64,000 nt of DNA. Source: Aminobacterium mobile DSM 12262 (GTDB lineage Bacteria; Synergistota; Synergistia; Synergistales; Aminobacteriaceae). Under the pieces are notes generated by a model that had not been told where the DNA came from, did not search any database, and saw nothing but the letters and a program-made list of their open reading frames with translations. Shown here in pieces: positions 1 through 8,087 of the stretch (the stretch's first letter is position 1; the number at the start of each line of letters is the position of its first letter). The stretch lies in NCBI RefSeq assembly GCF_000526395.1, contig NZ_JAFZ01000001.1, positions 310,001 through 374,000 on the forward strand, given 5' to 3'. Both the position numbers and the translations under genes were made by a program.

Positions 1-40
1 CTGTGCGGAAAATATCCTCTTTACGCAGGGTTTTAATCAT
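1..40 (-). CDS. Possible 5' end of a leftward gene (partial)
   Basis: Read leftward, an ATG at 40 follows an AAGGAG ribosome-binding site by six bases and opens MIKTLRKEDIFRT before the window edge. Too little is visible to name a product. A competing reading is a rightward gene whose last codons end with TAG at 61, just before the terminator at 64; the terminator orientation favours that one, the ribosome-binding site favours this one. Confidence 0.35.
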   Translation of the reverse strand, partial: MIKTLRKEDIFRT

Positions 41-63
41 ATCTACTCCTTTACAAAATAGTA

Positions 64-97
64 GGCTGGGATTTTTTCCCAGCCTTTTCTTTTTTGC
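64..97 (+). terminator. Rho-independent terminator
   Basis: GGCTGGG (64-70) pairs with CCCAGCC (78-84) and is followed by TTTTCTTTTTT. It would stop rightward transcription entering from left of the window, insulating the ABC operon that starts at 184. Confidence 0.8.
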
Positions 98-183
98 AGA
101 ACTGTAACTTGAATAAAAATCTTTTCCAGTGTATTCTTTCTCTCAGAATTGAAGTCCGTGTTTTGAATATGGAGGAAATTGTA

Positions 184-1008
184 GTGCATTCAATGGTTCG
201 TCGAGCGTTGTCTTTTTCGTTAGGGGCTCTCTATTTTTCCTATATTTTAGCCCCTATTTTTTTGATTTTAGTGGGGTCTTTGGGGGCGAAATGGTTTGGT
301 ACCCTGCTCCCAGAAGGGTTTACGTGGTCATGGTATTTGGATCTTTTTTCTCAGCCCATGTACATGGATGCCTTGAAAAGAAGCCTTCTTGTAGCCTTTC
401 TGACTGTTGTCGGTAATGCTTTTATCTCTCTTCCTGCTGTATATGCCGTTCATGTTCTTGACAGACCAGTGTTGCGATCTATCTTCAACTTTACAATTCT
501 TTTGCCAGTAGCTATTCCTCCTGTTGTAATGGGACTCGGCATGATACAGGCTTTTAACTGGCCAGGAATGGCTCTTGTAGGTACATGGCAGCTTCTTGTT
601 GCTGCCCATATGGTTTATACTCTCCCCTTTATGCTCCGTCCCCTCATGGCGAATATGGATCTCATCAACTGGAAAACACTGGAGGAAGCGGGATTTTCTC
701 TTGGTGCTGGAACCATGGTTATGATGCGCCGTGTACTGGTTCCTAATCTTCTGCCAGGGCTTATTTCTGGGGCTCTTATGACATTTGCCATGTCTTTAGG
801 GGAGTTTCAGCTCTCGGTAATGCTTACGGGTTCTCAGAGTCAGACCTATCCTGTTGTTTTATATCAGGCCTTTTACGTAAGTACGGGCTTTGCCTGTGCT
901 GCTACTACAATATTAGCTGGACTCTCCCTTTTCTCTCTCTTTTGTGTGTTGGGGCTAGGAGCCCTTTTTGGTAAATCAGGTCACGAACAGACACTTCTCG
1001 GGAGTTGA
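184..1008 (+). CDS. ABC transporter permease (PotC/PhnV-like)
   Basis: Inner-membrane permease of an ABC importer of the spermidine/iron/2-aminoethylphosphonate type, 274 residues with about six hydrophobic segments. The cytoplasmic EAA loop that docks the ATPase is visible in the stretch EEAGFSLGAGTMV near residue 165. I chose GTG 184 because GGAGG at 171-175 sits eight bases upstream; GTG 181 and ATG 193 are alternatives, and the open frame runs further up without a better site. It is the first gene of a five-gene operon that also encodes the ATPase, binding protein and second permease. The substrate cannot be read from sequence alone. Confidence 0.88.
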   Translation: MHSMVRRALSFSLGALYFSYILAPIFLILVGSLGAKWFGTLLPEGFTWSWYLDLFSQPMYMDALKRSLLVAFLTVVGNAFISLPAVYAVHVLDRPVLRSIFNFTILLPVAIPPVVMGLGMIQAFNWPGMALVGTWQLLVAAHMVYTLPFMLRPLMANMDLINWKTLEEAGFSLGAGTMVMMRRVLVPNLLPGLISGALMTFAMSLGEFQLSVMLTGSQSQTYPVVLYQAFYVSTGFACAATTILAGLSLFSLFCVLGLGALFGKSGHEQTLLGS

Positions 1009-1013
1009 GAAAT

Positions 1014-1499
1014 ATGAAAATAGTGAGTGTTATAGGCACATCAACTGCAGATGAAACCGTTTGGAATAATGCGTATCAAGTAGGACGGCTTCTTGCGAAA
1101 AACAGATGTGTTGTGGTGTGTGGTGGTCGCGGTGGAGTTATGGAAGCAGTGTGTCGTGGCGTCGCCGAGGGAAAAGGGATATCTATTGGTATCTTACCGG
1201 GAGAACGTTCGGAAGCTAATTTATGGGTGACGATCCCCCTTTCTACGTGCCTTGGAGAGGCGCGTAATACGGTTGTAGTTTCAGCTGGGGACGTTGTAAT
1301 TTCTATTGGAGGAGCTTTTGGGACCCTCTCTGAAATAGGGTTTGCCCTAAAAATGGGGCGGCCGGTAATAGCTTTGGGGACGTGGCAGATTCAGGATGAA
1401 AAAGGCGAACCAGCGCCGCTAATTCATGCCGAAACTCCTGAAGAAGCAGTACAAGTGGCTCTTTCCATATTTGAAAATGAAAGGGACGAAAAAGAGTGA
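1014..1499 (+). CDS. TIGR00725/LOG-like Rossmann-fold protein
   Basis: A 161-residue protein resembling the TIGR00725 branch of the LOG/lysine-decarboxylase-like superfamily. It shows a nucleotide-binding style start (KIVSVIGTS), a glycine-rich GGRGGVMEAV motif near residue 40 and GGAFGTLSE near residue 100, which corresponds to the PGGxGTxxE active-site motif of LOG proteins. The ATG at 1014 follows CGGGAG at 999-1004; a TTG at 1005 is less likely. It overlaps the next gene by four bases, so it is translationally coupled to the importer. Its biochemical role is not established; LOG homologues release nucleobases from nucleoside monophosphates. Why it sits inside an ABC operon is unknown. Confidence 0.8.
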   Translation: MKIVSVIGTSTADETVWNNAYQVGRLLAKNRCVVVCGGRGGVMEAVCRGVAEGKGISIGILPGERSEANLWVTIPLSTCLGEARNTVVVSAGDVVISIGGAFGTLSEIGFALKMGRPVIALGTWQIQDEKGEPAPLIHAETPEEAVQVALSIFENERDEKE

Positions 1500-2539
1500 G
1501 TAGTGTAGATCTTCAACATGTAGTAAAACGATTCGGCCATTTTATTGCGGTAGATAATATTTCTTTAAAGGTAGAGAAGGCCGAATTTTTATCTCTTCTT
1601 GGCCCCTCAGGTTGTGGTAAGACTACAACGTTGCGCCTTATAGCGGGCTTTCTCCGTGCTGATGAGGGGAAAATCGTTATTGGGGGAGAGGATAAAACCC
1701 ATACTGGGCCTCGAAATCGAAGAGTGGGCCTTGTCTTTCAGAACTACGCTCTTTTCCCCAATCTCAGCGTTTTTGAGAATGTAGCTTTTGGTCTCAGAGT
1801 TCAAAAAGTAAAAGAGAAAGAGATAGAACAGCGAGTTATGGAACTTTTGGAAATGGTAGGGCTTGCAGAGAAGCGTTGCGGGTACTCCAAAGAACTTTCT
1901 GGTGGACAGCAACAGCGAGTAGCTCTTGCTCGAGCTCTTGCCATTCGTCCCGATGTTTTGCTTCTTGATGAGCCTCTTTCTGCTCTTGACGCTAAGGTAA
2001 GGAATTCTCTTCGTTTTGAAATTAAAAAAATTCAAAGGGAGAGCATGATTACCACTATTTATGTGACTCATGACCAGGAAGAAGCTCTCTCTATTTCAGA
2101 TAGAGTGGCAGTTATGAATCGGGGAAAAATAGAACAGGTGGGGACTGCCTGGGACATTTATTCTTCTCCTCGAACCCTTTTTGTGGCAGATTTTGTTGGT
2201 GTTAACAATATTATTACAGTTTCTACCTGTGGAGATGGGGTTGCCCATTGGCAAGACATTTCGCTAAAGCTAGCCTGTCTTGAGCGCCGCCCTGCTGGTA
2301 CATATAAAATTATGGTTCGACCAGAACGTATGAGTTTGGGAACGGAACATGGCGGGTATAACGTACTCACCGGAGTTGTGGAAGGTCGGGTTTTTCTTGG
2401 TCCTCTCTCTCGCATTGCTGTAGCCATAGGGGGAGAACGGTTATTGGTGGATGCTTTGAATTCTCATGTGGTATCTATAGAACCTGGAGATCCTGTTCGC
2501 CTCGCATTTTCCCCGGAAGATGGGCACGTTTTAGAATAA
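1496..2539 (+). CDS. ABC transporter ATP-binding protein (PotA/FbpC-like)
   Basis: Cytoplasmic ATPase of the importer, 347 residues. Walker A GPSGCGKTT is at residues 36-44, signature LSGGQQQR near 135, Walker B VLLLDEPLSALD just after it and the switch histidine in VTHDQEEAL. The last hundred residues, with MVRPERMSLG, fit the regulatory TOBE domain of the CUT1/PotA group. The GTG start overlaps the TGA of the preceding gene. Together with the permeases at 184 and 3712 and the binding protein at 2566 it forms a complete importer. Confidence 0.93.
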   Translation: MSSVDLQHVVKRFGHFIAVDNISLKVEKAEFLSLLGPSGCGKTTTLRLIAGFLRADEGKIVIGGEDKTHTGPRNRRVGLVFQNYALFPNLSVFENVAFGLRVQKVKEKEIEQRVMELLEMVGLAEKRCGYSKELSGGQQQRVALARALAIRPDVLLLDEPLSALDAKVRNSLRFEIKKIQRESMITTIYVTHDQEEALSISDRVAVMNRGKIEQVGTAWDIYSSPRTLFVADFVGVNNIITVSTCGDGVAHWQDISLKLACLERRPAGTYKIMVRPERMSLGTEHGGYNVLTGVVEGRVFLGPLSRIAVAIGGERLLVDALNSHVVSIEPGDPVRLAFSPEDGHVLE

Positions 2540-2565
2540 AAAAGAGAATACGGAGGTTACGAAGG

Positions 2566-3648
2566 ATGAAAAAAATTGCTACTTTAGTTCTCATAGCACT
2601 TGCTATCCTTGCATTTGCAGCCGGCTTCGCACTGGCTGCAGAGCAGGAACTTTATTCTGGCGAAAAAGAGTTGGCCGAATTGGCCAAACAAGAGAAAGGG
2701 CTTAGCAGCTACGATACAGGTCCTACTTGGGCGAACTGGCAGGGGTTATTCGATGGTTTTACAGCACGTTATGGCATTAAGCTTGTATATAATGACCTTG
2801 GGAGTGGAGCCACAGTTGTTCGTCTTGAAAAAGAGTTGAACAACCCTCAGGCCGATACTGCCTATTATTTTATGCCTTTTGGTGCTCTTGCCAAAGAGAG
2901 AGGTGTTACTCAGCCTTTTAAGCCTGTAAATTTCGATAAAATTCCAGATATTTTAAAAGATCCAGATGGACATTGGTTCTCCATTCATAAGGGAACTGTG
3001 GTTTTTGTAGTGAACAAGCGCCTAATTAAAGAATCTCCCACTTCTTGGGAGGCTCTTCTCGACCCGAAATATAAAAAATCAGTGGTATATCTAGACCCCA
3101 GAACAGCTGGAATTGGTTACGCTATTGTTATTGCCACGGCATACTCTCACGGTGGGTCCTTGGACAATCTAGAGCCAGGAATCGATTACCTTGCAGAACT
3201 TCAGAAGAACGGCAACGTTCGTATGATCGAAAAAACAACTCCTTTCGATAAGTTTATTAAAGGTGAAATCCCCGTGTGGATTACCTACGATTGGAATGGG
3301 TATCGGGCTAAATATATTGCCGGTCTTGGCGATGATGTAGATATTATTATTCCCGAAGAGGGGACTATAACGTCTCCCTATGCTGTCAGCATGGCGAAAG
3401 GAGCTCCGAATCCTAATAGTGCCAAACTGTGGTTGAACTATATCCTTTCCGATGAGGGGCAGCAGACCTTCGCAAAAGGTTTTGTTCGGCCCATTCGTGA
3501 TGACGTAGAGCTTCCCGAAGAGGTTGCTGATAAGTTCCTTCCTGCCTCTGAATATGAAAAAGCTAAGAACGTAGACTGGGTTGCAGCTCAAAAAGTGCAG
3601 GAAAAAGCAGCACAGATGTGGGGCAACAAAGTCTTAGGAGAGAATTAG
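2566..3648 (+). CDS. ABC transporter extracellular solute-binding protein
   Basis: Periplasmic or lipid-free binding protein, 360 residues, of the iron/polyamine/phosphonate family (SBP_bac_6/PotD-like). The N-terminus is a signal peptide (MKKIATLVLIALAIL, then a small-residue stretch ending ALA before AEQEL). The mature part contains the family's hinge strands, for example GTVVFVVNKRLI and PTSWEALLDPKYK, seen in iron- and phosphonate-binding proteins. It follows the ATPase by 26 bases and has a good GGAGG site. A hairpin with a T-run directly behind the gene would let it be made in excess over the second permease, as is common for binding proteins. Ligand unknown. Confidence 0.9.
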   Translation: MKKIATLVLIALAILAFAAGFALAAEQELYSGEKELAELAKQEKGLSSYDTGPTWANWQGLFDGFTARYGIKLVYNDLGSGATVVRLEKELNNPQADTAYYFMPFGALAKERGVTQPFKPVNFDKIPDILKDPDGHWFSIHKGTVVFVVNKRLIKESPTSWEALLDPKYKKSVVYLDPRTAGIGYAIVIATAYSHGGSLDNLEPGIDYLAELQKNGNVRMIEKTTPFDKFIKGEIPVWITYDWNGYRAKYIAGLGDDVDIIIPEEGTITSPYAVSMAKGAPNPNSAKLWLNYILSDEGQQTFAKGFVRPIRDDVELPEEVADKFLPASEYEKAKNVDWVAAQKVQEKAAQMWGNKVLGEN

Positions 3649-3663
3649 ACGTTAATGGAATAA

Positions 3664-3694
3664 GGGGCGGCTTCCCTTTCCCGCCCCTTTTATT
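3664..3694 (+). terminator. Intra-operon attenuating terminator
   Basis: GGGGCGG (3664-3670) pairs with CCGCCCC (3681-3687) and is followed by TTTTATTT. It lies between the binding-protein gene and the second permease, so it probably reduces rather than abolishes read-through. Confidence 0.75.
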
Positions 3695-3711
3695 TGAAGG
3701 AGTGAACATCT

Positions 3712-4542
3712 GTGGAGAGACGTTACGTAGCATTTTTCTTTCTTGTCCCCCTTGTGCTTTTACTGGGGATTTTTCTCATATATCCATTGGCTCTGGTTTT
3801 TATCGAGAGCGTAAGTATAGATGGGCATATTTCCCTTGCTAATTACCTTATGCTCTTTACTAAAAATCTTTACCGGGAGTCTCTTGGTACAAGTCTTGCC
3901 CTCTCTTTCTCCACAGCCATTTTAGGGACAGTTATCGGCTTGCCCCTTTCCTACATCGTCTATAAAAGCCAAGGACGTTTCCGACAGTTTCTCATGGCCC
4001 TTACAGCTGTTCCCTTAACGTTTAGTGGCCTTGTGATAGGCTTTATGTTTATCATTTTGTTAGGTACAAGTGGTTTTATCACCATGATTTTCAGTCAGAT
4101 ATTCGGGTTTAACCCCTTGGAGTTTTCTGCTTTCCTCTTCACGTGGCGAGGTTTGGTAGTGGCCTATCTCTATTTTCTTATCCCTCGAATGATTCTTACT
4201 ATGACAGCTGCCTGGAGCAATGCTGACTGGAGCCTTATTGAGGCGGCAATGAATCTGGGTGCTTCCCGAATGACTATTCTTTTTAAAGTGCTTCTCCCCA
4301 TGTTAGGCCCTGCTATTTTTGCCGGATCCTCCCTTCTTTTTGCCGTAAGTATGGGAGCTTTTGGAACGGCCTTTGCTCTTACCGGTACAGGCGTTAAAAT
4401 TCTTCCCCTCGTGATCTATACTCATATATCCGAGGTTTCTGTGGATATTGGGCGAGCTGACGCTCTGGCAGTGGTCCTTGCAGTCGTGACCACCGTGGTT
4501 ATTACCCTTTACGAAAGGCTTTTTGCTTCTAAAGGGAGATAA
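3712..4542 (+). CDS. ABC transporter permease (PotB/PhnU-like)
   Basis: Second inner-membrane permease of the importer, 276 residues, about six membrane segments, starting GTG at 3712 behind AAGGAG at 3697. The EAA loop is seen in IEAAMNLGASRMTILFKVLLP near residue 180. It starts 18 bases after the attenuator T-run that follows the binding-protein gene and is the last gene of the operon. Same substrate as the partner permease; not identifiable here. Confidence 0.88.
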   Translation: MERRYVAFFFLVPLVLLLGIFLIYPLALVFIESVSIDGHISLANYLMLFTKNLYRESLGTSLALSFSTAILGTVIGLPLSYIVYKSQGRFRQFLMALTAVPLTFSGLVIGFMFIILLGTSGFITMIFSQIFGFNPLEFSAFLFTWRGLVVAYLYFLIPRMILTMTAAWSNADWSLIEAAMNLGASRMTILFKVLLPMLGPAIFAGSSLLFAVSMGAFGTAFALTGTGVKILPLVIYTHISEVSVDIGRADALAVVLAVVTTVVITLYERLFASKGR

Positions 4543-4555
4543 GACGACAATCCCC

Positions 4556-4598
4556 CCCTCCTTCTATGATAAAATGTTGAGCACTACCGGAAGGAGGG
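4556..4598 (+). promoter_or_regulatory. Hairpin that would mask the rmlD-like ribosome-binding site
   Basis: CCCTCCTTC at 4556-4564 is exactly complementary to GAAGGAGGG at 4590-4598, which is the Shine-Dalgarno sequence of the gene starting at ATG 4605. If formed in RNA, this nine-pair stem hides the ribosome-binding site. Seen directly; the regulatory meaning is inference. Confidence 0.45.
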
Positions 4599-4604
4599 AG
4601 TAGC

Positions 4605-5480
4605 ATGGATTTTTTTATTACTGGAAGCGGTGGACAACTGGCATGTGCTTTCCAGCGCCTTTTCAAAGAAGAAGATCTTTCTTTTTCTGCATACTCCCGC
4701 CAAGAACTAGACATAACAGACATAGGGCGTCTCAGAAGGCGCATAGAAGAAGATAAGCCGAACTGTATTATCAACTGCGCGGCGTGGAACGACGTAGACG
4801 GTGCGGAACAAAATTGGCGGGGAGCGTATATGGTTAATGCCATGGGCTCCAAAAATGTAGCTATAGTTGCCGGGGAGCAGGGTATTCCCCTCATCTCTTT
4901 CAGTACAGACTATGTTTTTAATGGTAAAAGCGTACGCTCGTGGACTATTGCTGACGCACCTGACCCTCTTAATGTGTATGGGCGCAGTAAGCTTTTGGGA
5001 GAACAGTTTATTCGGGATCACACCTCTCGGTTTATTATAGTAAGGGCGAGTTGGGTTTTTGGACCTGAAGGGAAAGAATCATCAAATTTCCTCAAAAAAG
5101 TGTTTCAATGGAGTCTGAATCAGCGAGAGCTTCGAATTGTCTCAGATCAGATATCGAGCCCTACATATGCTCCAGATCTGGCAGAGCGAGTATTGGAACT
5201 CCTTTATCGTCGGGAATGGGGACTCTACCATCTTTCGTGTGCTGGTCGGTGTAGCCGTTTTGAATGGGCTTCTTTTGCTCTTAAAGAACTGGGATGGCAG
5301 GGAACCATAGAACCAGCACGAAGCGAAGATTTTCGGCCTTTAGCTCAGCGCCCGGCAATGAGCGCATTAGATTCTTTTCCCTTAGAGGAGTTGAGTATTC
5401 GTATGCCTCGTTGGGAAGATTCAACTCTTCGTTTTTTAAAATCTATTGGACAGAAGAATGGTGACATTAATGACATATAG
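4605..5480 (+). CDS. rfbD: dTDP-4-dehydrorhamnose reductase family (RmlD-like)
   Basis: NAD(P)-dependent short-chain reductase of the extended SDR group, 291 residues, that in the pathway makes dTDP-L-rhamnose for cell-surface glycans. The N-terminal FITGSGGQLA is the dinucleotide-binding motif; STDYVFNG and YGRSKLLGE carry the active-site Tyr-x3-Lys; SWVFG is typical of RmlD. No rmlA, rmlB or rmlC lies nearby, so it may act on another nucleotide sugar or be a stand-alone copy. Its last 23 bases overlap the RNase H-like gene in another frame. Confidence 0.82.
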   Translation: MDFFITGSGGQLACAFQRLFKEEDLSFSAYSRQELDITDIGRLRRRIEEDKPNCIINCAAWNDVDGAEQNWRGAYMVNAMGSKNVAIVAGEQGIPLISFSTDYVFNGKSVRSWTIADAPDPLNVYGRSKLLGEQFIRDHTSRFIIVRASWVFGPEGKESSNFLKKVFQWSLNQRELRIVSDQISSPTYAPDLAERVLELLYRREWGLYHLSCAGRCSRFEWASFALKELGWQGTIEPARSEDFRPLAQRPAMSALDSFPLEELSIRMPRWEDSTLRFLKSIGQKNGDINDI

Positions 5481-6063
5481 TGGACATTTTGATGGAGCTT
5501 CCCGTGGAAATCCAGGTGAAGCAGGAGCAGGAGCCCTGCTTTATGACGGAGAAGGCAATATTATATGGCAAAAAACGACGTATCTTGGCTCCAAAACGAA
5601 TAATGAAGCAGAATACGAGGGATTGCTCATGTTGCTTCGCGAAATAAGAGAGCGGAATATAGAGCAAATTGTTATTCGTGGAGACAGTCGACTTGTAATC
5701 TGCCAGATGAAAAAAGAGTGGAAAGTAGCCAGTCCCCATCTTAAAATACTTTGGGAAGAAGCCCAGCGTTTGATCCGTGGCCGCTCCATTGCCTTTGAAT
5801 GGGTCCCAAGGGAGGAAAACAGCGATGCAGATTGTCTGTCAAATCAGGCCATAGACAAACATTCTGCGGATAAGCCTTCCGTCAATGTTTTTGATCCTTC
5901 TCGCCTTGAAAAGGTGGCGCCTTCTATCTTTATTGCCCATGGGACGGAAGATTATGCTGTAGATGTGAAACATAAGGCATGTACCTGCCTGGGTTTTATG
6001 CACCAAAAGCGCTGTAAACATTTAGACGCGGCCCTTTCCCTCTTAAATGGCGCTAAGTCTTGA
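5458..6063 (+). CDS. RNase H family protein with C-terminal SWIM-like zinc motif
   Basis: A 201-residue protein with two parts. Residues 6-135 are RNase H-like (RVT_3 type): FDGASRGNPG with the first Asp, NNEAEYEGLL with the Glu, RGDSRLVI with the second Asp and ENSDADCLSN with the last Asp, so all four metal-binding acidic residues are present and it should cut RNA in RNA-DNA hybrids. The last 45 residues contain C175-x-C177-x8-C186-x-H188, the pattern of SWIM zinc-binding motifs. Start is uncertain: ATG 5458 or ATG 5470, both inside the end of the upstream gene. The combination of the two domains is unusual. Confidence 0.82.
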   Translation: MVTLMTYSGHFDGASRGNPGEAGAGALLYDGEGNIIWQKTTYLGSKTNNEAEYEGLLMLLREIRERNIEQIVIRGDSRLVICQMKKEWKVASPHLKILWEEAQRLIRGRSIAFEWVPREENSDADCLSNQAIDKHSADKPSVNVFDPSRLEKVAPSIFIAHGTEDYAVDVKHKACTCLGFMHQKRCKHLDAALSLLNGAKS

Positions 6064-6118
6064 GACTCTATTATTGAGCTCTCGATAAAAAGTACCCTAG
6101 TATTAGGAGGCATTTGTT

Positions 6119-7306
6119 ATGGCGTCGCAACTTGATAGAAGAACTTTCCGACTCTGCTGGCTCGTAACATATTTCAGTCAGACATTTGTCTCTATGTTCT
6201 TTCTCTATCCAGTGGCCATTCAACAGCAGGGATTTCCTTTTATCCTTACCGGGTGGCTCATGAGCATTTTCAGCGTCACATCTACGCTGGTTCGTCCTTT
6301 TAGTGGAATAATAACAGAGCGGATAGGCGTTCGGAAAAGTTTGCTCATAGCTTCTATTTTTCTTTTTGCTTCATCACTTCCGTTGTTGTGGGTTCAGTCT
6401 TTTTCCGGCCTCATGATCTTGCGGGCGTGTATGGGCTTCTTCTATGGAATTGTGATGGTAGCTATTACTACGTATCAGGCCCTGAGCATTCCGGCCGATC
6501 GCCGGGGGCGTTTGTACGCCTGGATCGCTATTGCGTATGTATTGCCTCTCGTAACAATTCTTCCAATAGCCGAATTCTCTCTCTCCCGTATGGGAACGAG
6601 CTTTTATCTTATTTTGGCCCCTCTTCTTGTCCTCGCTCTCATTTTTTCTACGAAGTACCTTCCGCGTCTCGCCGAACTGGAACATTCCGATGAAGATGAC
6701 TCTCCTTTCCCCCATAACAGGAACCAGGCGCAACAATGGGGAAGTTGGAAAGAGATGTTTTCCGTTCCAGGTTTTTGGCCTCTTATGGCGACTCTTCTGA
6801 CGTGGTCTCTCGTCAATTCCTCTACCTTACAATATATGCCCTCCCTTATTCATTCCAGAGGAATGATTGCCAGTGCTTTTATGATGACAAACGCAGTAGT
6901 TTCTCTCTTCTTGCGCTTCCTTGCCACGGGAATTATGGACCGCATAGACCGCACGTTGATAGGAAGCCTTTCCATTGCTCTTATGGGCGCTGTAGTGGTA
7001 GGTGCAAAAGTAGCTTTCAGTAACCAGGCTTTCTGCTTTTTAGGAGCTATTTACGGGATAGGCATGGGAATGGGTTTCCCTGTAATGCTTGCTTTAATGC
7101 CAGATATATTCCCTCGCCATCTTCAGCCGAAGGGAGTGGCGGCGGGGACTCTTCTTATGGAAGGGGGCTTCATTATAACTCCCTTCATTATGAGTTATGG
7201 AGGCTTTCTATGGGGGCTGGAGAATGTTTTGGCTCTTATGGGCGCTTTTGGATGTGCAAATGGATTGTTCCTTGCTTTTAAAGGCTGGAGGCGCTCACGT
7301 CGGTGA
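6119..7306 (+). CDS. MFS transporter
   Basis: Twelve-segment major facilitator carrier, 395 residues. It carries the family's loop motif after the second helix (GIITERIGVRKSLL, matching GxxxDRxGRR) and a GIGMGMGFPVM helix in the second half. AGGAGG lies nine bases before the ATG. Substrate unknown; a similar carrier occurs at 54043. The last 29 bases overlap the convergent gene ending at 7278. Confidence 0.85.
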   Translation: MASQLDRRTFRLCWLVTYFSQTFVSMFFLYPVAIQQQGFPFILTGWLMSIFSVTSTLVRPFSGIITERIGVRKSLLIASIFLFASSLPLLWVQSFSGLMILRACMGFFYGIVMVAITTYQALSIPADRRGRLYAWIAIAYVLPLVTILPIAEFSLSRMGTSFYLILAPLLVLALIFSTKYLPRLAELEHSDEDDSPFPHNRNQAQQWGSWKEMFSVPGFWPLMATLLTWSLVNSSTLQYMPSLIHSRGMIASAFMMTNAVVSLFLRFLATGIMDRIDRTLIGSLSIALMGAVVVGAKVAFSNQAFCFLGAIYGIGMGMGFPVMLALMPDIFPRHLQPKGVAAGTLLMEGGFIITPFIMSYGGFLWGLENVLALMGAFGCANGLFLAFKGWRRSRR

Positions 7307-8087
7307 GAGTGGGCGTCGCATCTATAAGCCTTCGAGTGTATCTGTGTTTTGGGAAGGATAAGAGCTTTTGCGTTGCTCCCTCTTCGCAGCATTCCCCCCG
7401 TAACAATATCATGCCTTTCTCTGCTGCAGCCCTGGCGAGATAGAGATCATGTGTAACGAAAATCATAGACATGCCGTATGTTACTCTCTCACATAAAAGA
7501 TCTACAATATCACTTCGAGTCGAGGCGTCTTGCATGCTTGTAGGCTCATCGCATAAAAGAAGCTCTGGTTCTAAAATCAGAGCTCGAGCCAAAGCGATAC
7601 GCTGTCTTTGCCCTCCAGAAAGACCAGATCGAACGCGGGTGGAGAGAAGTCGATCTTCCCGTATCCCTAATTTTTCAAGAATATTTCTAGCTCTACCGTA
7701 CGCTTCAGAGCGGCTTTTTCGCCCATATACGATAATCCATGGTTCTGCTACAGCATCTATAACTGTCAATGTGGGAGGCAGACTGCCGTAAGGATCCTGA
7801 GAAACATAACCACATCGTCGTCGAAGCCCTATGCGTTCTTGACGCGAGCAACGATGTATATTTCCCCCGAAAAGAAAAGACGCTCCTTCTGTAGGAGAAA
7901 TAAGCCCTAATAAAATTCGTAAAAGAGTTGTTTTGCCACTACCTGATTCTCCAATAAGGGCAAGACTTTCTCCCTTTCGTAATATGAGATTTATATTTTT
8001 AAGAGCCCAACAACCACGTTCATTTCTTCTCCTGGATGGGAAGAAGACGCTAACCTTTCTTGCCTCTACGAGGAATCCGTTTGTCAT
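7278..8087 (-). CDS. Peptide/nickel ABC transporter ATP-binding protein (OppF/DppF-like)
   Basis: ATPase of the importer, 269 residues: Walker A GESGSGKTT near residue 45, signature LSGGQRQR, Walker B ELLLCDEPTS and switch His in FVTHDL. ATG 8087 overlaps the TGA of the upstream ATPase gene and has AAGGAGA six bases before it. It is the last gene of a five-gene leftward operon. The usual C-terminal iron-sulfur extension of full-length DppF proteins is absent; the protein ends soon after the KHRYTRRLIDA stretch. Confidence 0.9.
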   Translation of the reverse strand: MTNGFLVEARKVSVFFPSRRRNERGCWALKNINLILRKGESLALIGESGSGKTTLLRILLGLISPTEGASFLFGGNIHRCSRQERIGLRRRCGYVSQDPYGSLPPTLTVIDAVAEPWIIVYGRKSRSEAYGRARNILEKLGIREDRLLSTRVRSGLSGGQRQRIALARALILEPELLLCDEPTSMQDASTRSDIVDLLCERVTYGMSMIFVTHDLYLARAAAEKGMILLRGECCEEGATQKLLSFPKHRYTRRLIDATPTLTDVSASSL

